In this document: positions 56,976 through 64,000 of the stretch, piece by piece
Layout of the letters: each line of letters starts with the position of its first letter
Numbering within the stretch: position 1 is the first letter of the stretch
Source of the DNA: Neolentinus lepideus HHB14362 ss-1
Lineage: Eukaryota > Basidiomycota > Agaricomycetes > Gloeophyllales > Gloeophyllaceae
Direction of reading: 5' to 3'
Assembly (NCBI GenBank): GCA_001632425.1
Contig: KV425555.1
Coordinates: 20,795-84,794 of the forward strand
DNA: 64,000 bases
The notes under the pieces: generated by a model
Database searches by the model: none
The model's input: only the letters and a program-made list of their open reading frames with translations
Told to the model about the DNA's origin: nothing
Made by a program: the position numbers and the translations under genes

Positions 56976-57538
56976 TCTGAAAGTCTTGAGTGGCGCACTG
57001 GTGGTAACTGAAGAAGCCTCAGAAGGGAAGTTCAAGGACCGCTGTATCTGCTGCCTGGTGTCGGGGATCTCCTTGAGTTGATGCTTGTGGGTCCCAATTT
57101 ACTCCCGCCACAAGGACTCTCCCGACTATACACATTCCGATTCCGTCGCACTAGGACACAACTTTCGTAGTGTTAACAAATGCAGAGGCTGACTTCAAAT
57201 CAAAACTCGAACTAAAGCTGGTCATTGAGCGCGAATACTTTTCCAGTACTCTTTGCGTTCAAAGTCGGCAAATTGAATGATGGCCGCCCCCAGAAATAGG
57301 CTGGCATTGCCCAATTGCAGCTCTATTCAACTCAGGGCGCAAAATCAGATCGCGACGCTATATTCGGTGATACATGGAATGCTGACAGTCTTGCGTCGCA
57401 CGAAGGCGCAGCGGTTCCCTGAGGCGGGCATCACCGCCTCTGCCTCACGTTTCGGAGACGTCTTATTGTCTTCGTCCATTGTGCTCTTTCTTCTCTAGAT
57501 CCTTACGGCCTCTTCACGTCTTGTCACGAATTTGTATC
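56976..57538. other. Divergent intergenic region, HDA1 / four-helix protein
   Basis: These 563 bp separate divergent genes. The HDA1 frame stays open without an ATG to about 57096, so part may be a first exon or a 5' UTR. No other gene is seen. Confidence 0.45.
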
Positions 57539-58695
57539 ATGTCCTTCCACTTCAAAGAGTATGTAACAGCGATATGGCGCAGAGAGAAGTTCTGCTGCTG
57601 CCTACCCGTGCGCTTCGGCGTCATTTGCATGTCGACCTTGGGAATTGTGGTGACAGGGATTCTATCCATTGCAATCTGGCATGCCGTAGCTAGTAAGTCG
57701 AACAAGGATTTCCATCATGACTAAACTGACGACATCCAGGTAATCATATGACGGCACACGCCAACACTGTCCTGATCATCGCAGGAGTAGTCGAAATTCT
57801 CCTGCTCCTCGCATCCATACTAGGGTAAGCCAATCCTCACAAGCTTCCGTTCGAGCCTGACAGAACATAGGCTTGCCGGAGCAATAGCTCGCAAGCAACT
57901 GTTCGTGGCCATGTACACCTATTTCCTGTACACGCACTTCCTCCTAAATGTGGGGGTCGCTGGTTACTTGCTCTGGATGGTCACCCATGCGGAACAGAGT
58001 GATGTCGTGAAAGCTTGCAAGCAAGCAATCACGAATACACAAGCACAGGATCAATGTACTGGCCTGCTCAAGATAACGAAGACGATTTTCTTGGTCGTCG
58101 GATTTGCAGTCTTGTTTATTGAGCTCTGTACGCAGCTGGCATTCCATTTTTACAGAATTTCTGTAGCTGAACCACATATTCCACAGATGGCGCACTCATT
58201 GCCACTCGCTACTTACTCCAGCTGAAGGGCGAGAAACGCTACGACCGCAGCTCTCGGATGATGGCCAGGCCACGCAGCGGATATGCTAGTCTTGGCGATT
58301 CTGGCTCAAGTCCGCGCCACAAGGAATTCGACCCGTACGCCCATTATCGTGATGAAAGCCTGAGCTTCACTCTCAGCGGAAGATACATGGAACTATCGGA
58401 GGACACCAAGGTTCCACCTATTCACGACGACGAAGAAGCTGGGTACGGCGGCGGCGCATGGACCCACGAGCAGATATCGCAGTATGAGAAAAGCATTTCC
58501 CCAGAGCCGGAGATTGTCCAATCAAGAGAGAAGTCGACCATCGTGGCTCCAGTAGCTCGGCCGGCCAAGTCTTTCATTCCTGAGGCGCTGTTACCATACA
58601 AGCCCCAGAGTCCGGATAGCCAACAGAGTACGAAAGTATCTTCAAGGGTATCTTTTAGCCTGCCATCTAGCCCAGAGCATAAACATAGGACATAG
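57539..58695 (+). CDS. Unrecognised four-helix membrane protein
   Basis: Spliced over three introns, the product is about 310 residues. Four hydrophobic segments occupy the first 170: FGVICMSTLGIVVTGILSIA, LIIAGVVEILLLLASILGLA (split by an intron), a third around FLLNVGVAGYLLWMV, and a fourth around IFLVVGFAVLFIELYGALIA. A loop between helices 3 and 4 holds two cysteines (KACKQAI and DQCTGLL). The C-terminal 140 residues are polar and Ser/Pro/Glu-rich (GRYMELSED, LPYKPQSPDS) and likely cytosolic. The layout resembles tetraspan or MARVEL-type proteins, but no family signature such as the tetraspanin CCG was found. The ATG at 57539 starts MSFHFKEYV, directly before helix 1. Confidence 0.75.
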
Positions 58696-58992
58696 TCTCC
58701 TGCGTCATTGCAGTCAGAGCCTGTCATGACAAGGGGGATTTTCCATAATGCTTCGCATCCTCTATTCTTGGGCTCCTAGAGGTTTCAATCGGACATTCTT
58801 GACATGGTACCATCATGTAGCAGTAGTAATTGTTTGGGCTTTATTAAAGGTCATGAGGAAGTCGGAGAGAGCAGCAAGAGAGCATTCGACAGTGTACGTT
58901 TTCTGAGGCACAAATACGGTCAAACACCCCGCGCTAAACTCGTCCGCGCGAGGCTGTGAGGAGGTCGAAGCCGCTGCCCGAGCATACATGTC

Positions 58993-59940
58993 ATGCGTAT
59001 TCGACACTATGCTCAACGGCAGCACATCATACAATACGTGAGTGTTCACCACATACTGGAGGTCCTTATAAATGCTCTAACTCCCCTTGAAGCTTGACAC
59101 CCTGCTATACCAGCTCTTCACGCTGTCATTCTTCCTCTCGCCGACGGTGTGGCCACTCATATGCCGTTCAGCAACCCAGTTCCAGTTCTCGAGGCCTAGA
59201 GACCTCGATCCCAAGCGCTCATTGCGGTTCTGGTTCTTCCTCATACTGCTGTTCAACGCGAGCAGTATATGGTCGCACGCGGCGGAGGGAGCGGTGGTCG
59301 GGCGAACAGTGGTCCTTGACTTCGTCGGAATGGGTACGTGCACTGATACGTCTGATCATCATATGCACAGTTCTGTTATGAATGCGAGACATTGATGCCA
59401 CCCTGCTATCTAGCGCACGTCCCGACAAAACTCCACTTATTACTCCTCGACTTCCTCATTGTGTTACTCCAGATGGCGCTTACGACGATCGCATACGAGA
59501 CATCATACATTATGGCATCTCCAGACGATACCCCGGACCCCCTTCTACCCGCAACATCTAACTCTTCAGCGTATACATTGCTCCCAGCGGCGGAGGACGC
59601 GTCGGATATTGCAAGTCCTTCGACATCCAGCACCTCCGACTGTAATGCTGAACCACCCGAACCGAACGGACCATCATACGTTATCGACCTCCGACTCTCG
59701 ACCATCATAGACCGTATAAGACACCCTGCGCCTCCTCTGCCAGAACCAGAAAATGGACTTCCACTACCCAATGTGACGCCCGCCACACTAGCACAATTGC
59801 CAGCAAGTTTGCAAAGAATAGCAAGGATGAGACGAGCAGCTAGGACCGGGACGAGGGGTCAGGGCAATAGTGACGAGAGGACGACCGAGACTCCGGGGCG
59901 GGTTCCTGGCGGACTGGGCGACGACGATGATGGAGGATAA
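58993..59940 (+). CDS. DUF1746 / Dsc4-like membrane protein
   Basis: In fission yeast, Dsc4 is a subunit of the Golgi DSC E3 ubiquitin ligase that activates the sterol regulator Sre1 and degrades membrane proteins. The N terminus QRQHIIQYLDTLLYQLFTLS, joined across a 55-nt intron, and RSLRFWFFLILLFNA are typical of DUF1746, as is PTKLHLLLLDFLIVLLQM after the next intron (59337-59413). Three to four membrane helices are present, followed by a polar Pro/Asp-rich C terminus (PGGLGDDDDGG). The start at 58993 gives MRIRHYAQRQHI; an upstream exon cannot be ruled out. Confidence 0.78.
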
Positions 59941-60049
59941 TTCACGAATCGGAAAATGTTACGGGCTTGTCACCGAGGACCATGTACATTATTGAGTTTG
60001 ACGCAAGACGGACGGATCTGACATGTATAGTTCACAACTTTACAGCTGA

Positions 60050-60299
60050 CTACCATTTCTTCTTCAGCTGTATTTCCGGGCTCAGTACTTCCTATATATC
60101 ATTAATAGTCGCAACTTACAGCCTCTCGCAGACATGCGCCAAACTTTGCGAACTCCTCTTTGCACGCGTCTTTTCTGACATCGGTATATGTCGCCAATAT
60201 GCACTTGCCGTATGCCTCGGCATGAGTAGCGCAAGTCGTCGTAGCATGCACGGCGAAACGGCGCAAAGGTGTGCTGCCGTTCGTAGTAGTTGCATTCAT
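60050..60299 (-). CDS. Small twin-CX9C (CHCH) protein, NDUFAF8-like
   Basis: The product is about 60 residues. It has the pattern C-A-T-H-A-E-A-Y-G-K-C then KDACKEEFAKFGAC, i.e. paired cysteines spaced as CX9C on two helices, as in mitochondrial intermembrane-space CHCH proteins. Order and spacing match complex I assembly factor NDUFAF8 (AYGRC...KDFC.REF..L..C in human). The unspliced frame reads on into an intron (GTAAGT donor); removing it gives the C terminus LREALKKKW and a stop at 60050. It shares a 320-bp divergent promoter with CSF1. Confidence 0.78.
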
Positions 60300-60619
60300 T
60301 TTGTGGGAAATATCAAGAAGCTGAGTGGAAGCTGCAGCAAGGTATAACTTGTGGGCAAAGAGAGCGCGCTAAGAGCCGGCGGCAATTAATGTTATTCTTG
60401 GACGTGTATATGTCAGTGTCTGTCCTCCGCAACTCCAGACCTTGAACTCGAGGCTGCCCTTGGCTTCTGCTCGCTGTCTGTCTTTCGTCTGGTAAGAAAT
60501 TCAAGTCCGGACTCTTATTTCAGAGGAATAAAGCAGCAATATCCCCAGCTACCGAAGCTTACTGTCAACTGGTTTCCGAATGACATCCTAATTACACGGA
60601 CCCGCCTATATCAACCAAC
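60300..60619. other. Divergent intergenic region, CHCH protein / CSF1
   Basis: These 320 bp separate divergent start codons. No additional gene or repeat is seen. Confidence 0.5.
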
Positions 60620-63600
60620 ATGCTCAGCTACTTGCTCCTAATAGCATGTGTGGTCATTGTAGTGGCAGTCATTCTGTATCTGTTCTTCTGGAATCGGCTT
60701 ATTGCCTTGATCCTGAGCCTTCTTCTCCGGGTCGCTTTTTGGAACCAGGGTCGCTCTAGCATATGGGTTGAATTTGGTGAGTTATATTTCGCGTATCTGC
60801 CCTCCACATCTTACATTTATACAGGGGCGATACATCTCTCAATAATTGCTGGACGACTCTCGTTCAAGAACCTCCGCTACCATTCGGGCAACCAAACTAT
60901 CAAGATTGTCAAAGGCCAAATTACTTGGAGATACTGGATTCGCTCACCGGCAGGAGAAGAGGACCTTCGGAACTCTCGCATAGGTGGCGAAGATTTTGGA
61001 CGTACGTGCTATCCATACAAGCTCGTTACTCCGTGCATGACCGGTAAAATCCCTCGTCTTCATATCTCAGAAAGCAAGTCTTCATGGCCTCTTTCGTGCC
61101 GGATACTAGTCTCTCTGCAGGGTCTGGAGTGGTTCATATACAACAGAACGTCTGCCTATGACAATATTGTGGAACAGATGCGCAGCGCAGGCGACCATCC
61201 ACTCGGCACTCCTCGCTTCAGTACGGACAATCGGCCAGTACGATCGCGTGAGACGTTCAGTAAATCTCCTGCTCCGCCAGAAAGTACGCTGCATAGTCCT
61301 CTAGCGAGACGTATGGATACTGACAGCCTTAAATAGCAACTCCCCTGTACCCTCCTTCCCTGTTCCCTACCAGGTCTATCGGACCTCCACTGTTCCTCCG
61401 CAGAACAGTGACATGGGTTAAAGGGCAGCTACCAAGATTGGATCCGACTGACTTTCTACCCTTAGGAATTGAAGTGAACAAGGCAGCAATAATATGTGGC
61501 AATGCGTCCACGCGCAATCTTTTGGTGGTAGAGTTCAAAGACGCCGAAGGAACTTTTGGGATTGTCCCGGTTTGCCAAGTCTTTGCAGTTTATTAAGGTG
61601 TATTGATATATTATGAGCAGTCCCGATCCAAGTTTGATATCCACAAGCAACTCCTGAACATAAAGTTCAAGACTGTCTCCTCTCACTTTGTGGAGAACAG
61701 CCAGTATCAGTCATCTATGCCAGATTTCGGGGAAAATGTAGATGAGACGATCAAGAACTCCAAGTACGTCCTGTATACTCTTAACAAGAAGTCAAGTCAC
61801 ATTCAATACGACAACCAGGTACTGGAATTGGAATTCACGTCAATATCTCTCTTACCACTCCTTCTCAAAAATTTGGCGTCGTTTGAAGTTATCGAAAATG
61901 GCGAAGTTTGGACATACTAGCCGTTTTTCGGAAGCCAATTGGATGCATGGGCACGGAGCCACACTGCTGGGCAGATGGAGGAATCACAAAAGCTTCGACG
62001 AGGCTACACCCATCGGAATCGAGTACTTGCGGCTCGAATACGCAGCGGAACGTCAGATTATTGAGACACCTGAACTGGAGCTTCTTTACTATGTGGATGT
62101 CGTTGGATCCGTCCCGCTCCAACAGACTCATACTGGGATGAGGTCCGAAGATCCCTTCGAAGTAGGCAATGGCGACTTACCTCCTGAATGGGGTATCGAG
62201 ATTGTTGTACATGGCGGGTTTCTGCGCTACGGACCTTGGGCAGACCGTCAGCGGTACGTACTTTCTTTGTGAACGTGACATAAGGTTGATCATTCGCCGC
62301 AGCACCGAGTTACAGCGTGTCTTCTTTCCGTCATCGTATCAAGACTTGCAACCTACTACCTTTCTTCGCCCGGGTGACAAGCGGATGTGGACCGCCTTGA
62401 AAGTGTTCGTTGAGTTGCGAGAAGGTACAACTCTGCATATTCCATTCCGCGAGTCATCCAAGGTCCTACTCTCGTCATTTGGTCAGCGTCATTCCAATGA
62501 CTAATATAGGTTCACAGGACTGGCAATGGGATGGACTTACCGATGTTCCCCGACCCAAAGTTCGAGAGGCTGCTCATATCCATATCAAAGCGGGTGATGG
62601 TTCCGCCATTAGCTGCATGCTGCCCATGGTCGTCCGTCCTACTGGCTATGAAACGCAAGTGGAGGTGCATCTGGATGATATCGCTGTGACGTCGACTCTA
62701 AATGATATCAGACTGCTTCAAGCGGAATCTTGTCGAGTGCGTCGCACTAACTTAGTTGTTTCTGATATGTCTGACTCTACTTACACAGGTGCGCTGCGAA
62801 CTCCCAACACCTCTACCGTGGAATGCGGAGCGACAGTGGTCTTTCAATGTTTCCTTACGCCAGCCTGTCTTTTACCTGATACGTGATCATATCAATATGT
62901 TCACTGATCTGGCGAAGGACTGGAGCTCTGGGCCCCCGAGTGATTACAACCGATTCATACCAATGCATTACACCGCAAAAGTCGACTTACATAACTACGA
63001 GATCAATACCTACGTCAATGACCACAATATTATTGACAAGCCATTGCTCAGGGAAGAAAATGGTAACAGCGTCCTATTTTAATATTGTGTTTATTTCTTA
63101 ACATAAATGCGTTGGTGCAGCCTTATTGACCTTCAGTGGCACGAGCTTCAGAAACAACGTGGACATCGATTCGGACAAATTCCGTCCCTTATCGTCCACT
63201 GTGCCATTTTGGATAGAGGCTCCCGACGTGAAGGTTGACTTGACCCTACCCAGATGGCATACACATGCTATCGCGGCAACGCCAGACACCCCGAATGTCG
63301 GTCGCATTGGACTATTTCATTTGGATGCGTCATATCAATATTTCACTGATGTGCGGGACGACAACGTAGATCAACTGAAGTTATCCTTTACGGCAAGTCA
63401 GACAGACATTTCACGATGTGCGGATTTCATTGATAGCCTTCTGGTTGACAGACGCGAGATGTTGTATGGAAGGCATACGGATGGTCAGTCAGATATTTCA
63501 TGATACTTCGAGACAATTACTTCGGCACCTTTACCCACTTCTCCACGGTATATGAGTATCTGGACAAGAAAAAGAAGGGACTTCCCGTAGGAGATCCCAT

Positions 63601-64000
63601 CGAAAAGCAGTACAGAAAGGGCAAGGTCAGTAAAACTTCTGTCAACAATGTTTGAGAGCATGTTCACTTATGAGTTGAATCCGTACACTATAGTCAAATA
63701 CGCTTCAAGTAGAGCTTCAGCTTGGAGTGGATCATGGAACGATAGTCGTCCCCGCTGGACTACCTGGATATGAGAGCTACGCGTTAGCAATCGATAACTC
63801 CTCCCAAGGGAGAGGGCTTGGTTCATGCATTGTCTTGAATATCCCATCGCTCCAAGTGCAGATGAGGACACATGACTTCTTTATGGGTATTGTTACTTGT
63901 ATTGTCTTCAAATGAAACTCTCATGATGTACGTAGAGATGTCGATGAACGTCAACGTCTTGATGGGCTGCGTTCAAGACAAGTGGTCGGACGCCTGCGTT
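60620..64000 (+). CDS. CSF1 (BLTP1/Tweek-type bridge-like lipid transfer protein), 5' part only
   Basis: This very large protein forms a hydrophobic groove that shuttles phospholipids between membranes, including ER contact sites. The N-terminal helix (LLLIACVVIVVAVILYLFF) anchors it. Family-typical segments follow in order: IWVEFGAIHLSIIAGRLSFKNLRY across an intron, QITWRYWIR, GLEWFIYNRTSAYDNI, IEVNKAAIICGNASTRNLLV and LPPEWGIEIVVHGG. Many introns interrupt it, and the gene runs past position 64000, so the C-terminal three quarters are missing from this window. The related family Fmp27/Hob is less likely because of the NRTSAYD segment. Confidence 0.9.

Noticed and set aside
1..64000. tRNA, rRNA, CRISPR arrays, intact transposons
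   Set aside because: No cloverleaf-like sequence with A/B boxes, rRNA segment, spaced repeat array or transposase/RT frame was recognised by eye; a tRNAscan or RepeatMasker run would be decisive.

Overview
The window comes from a filamentous basidiomycete, most likely an agaricomycete; I cannot name the species. The evidence is dense protein-coding genes on both strands, many introns of about 45-70 nt with GT..AG ends and CTNA-type branch sites, short intergenic gaps, and typical dikaryan families (eIF3c, Kic1/Nak1 kinase, OPT transporter, FLC-type TRP protein, Clr4-like methyltransferase, Hda1 deacetylase, Csf1). All CDS entries span introns; splice junctions were read by eye.

Layout. Positions 1-3313 are AT-richer, repeat-marked DNA with only relics of genes. 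From 3.3 to 27.6 kb is a compact housekeeping block: a CLIP-170 microtubule plus-end protein, an OM14-like mitochondrial outer-membrane protein, translation factors eIF3c (+) and eIF2B-gamma (-), a Nak1/Kic1 kinase, APS kinase, pyroglutamyl peptidase, and an inverted pair of alpha/beta hydrolases flanking the replication-repair ATPase MGS1/WRNIP1, then ATP synthase OSCP. From 28.9 to 35 kb lie two membrane-transport genes on the + strand (OPT oligopeptide transporter, FLC/TRP-like channel).

From 35.5 to 57 kb is a stretch rich in chromatin and genome-maintenance genes: an H3K9-type SET methyltransferase, a putative SMC5/6-loader (CANIN/Nse6-like) protein, the ERCC1/Rad10 nuclease subunit and an Hda1/Clr3-type histone deacetylase. 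A second inverted paralog pair, two membrane-anchored amidohydrolases, brackets the CANIN-like and ERCC1 genes. The right end (57.5-64 kb) holds an unrecognised four-helix membrane protein, a DUF1746/Dsc4-like gene, a small CHCH protein resembling complex I assembly factor NDUFAF8, and the 5' part of CSF1, a bridge-like lipid transfer protein that runs out of the window.

Most notable points: a 14-nt micro-exon that encodes the catalytic Asp-Val-His-His of the histone deacetylase; 11-nt micro-exons kept in both amidohydrolase paralogs; an OM14-like protein built from two copies of the same module with an intron at the equivalent site in each; two repair loci each framed by an inverted gene pair; MBF-type ACGCG elements at two genome-maintenance promoters; a CACGTG box at the APS kinase promoter; and candidate PIP/SUMO-interaction motifs. 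I found no convincing wholly new system; the four-helix gene and the left-flank relics are the least explained items.
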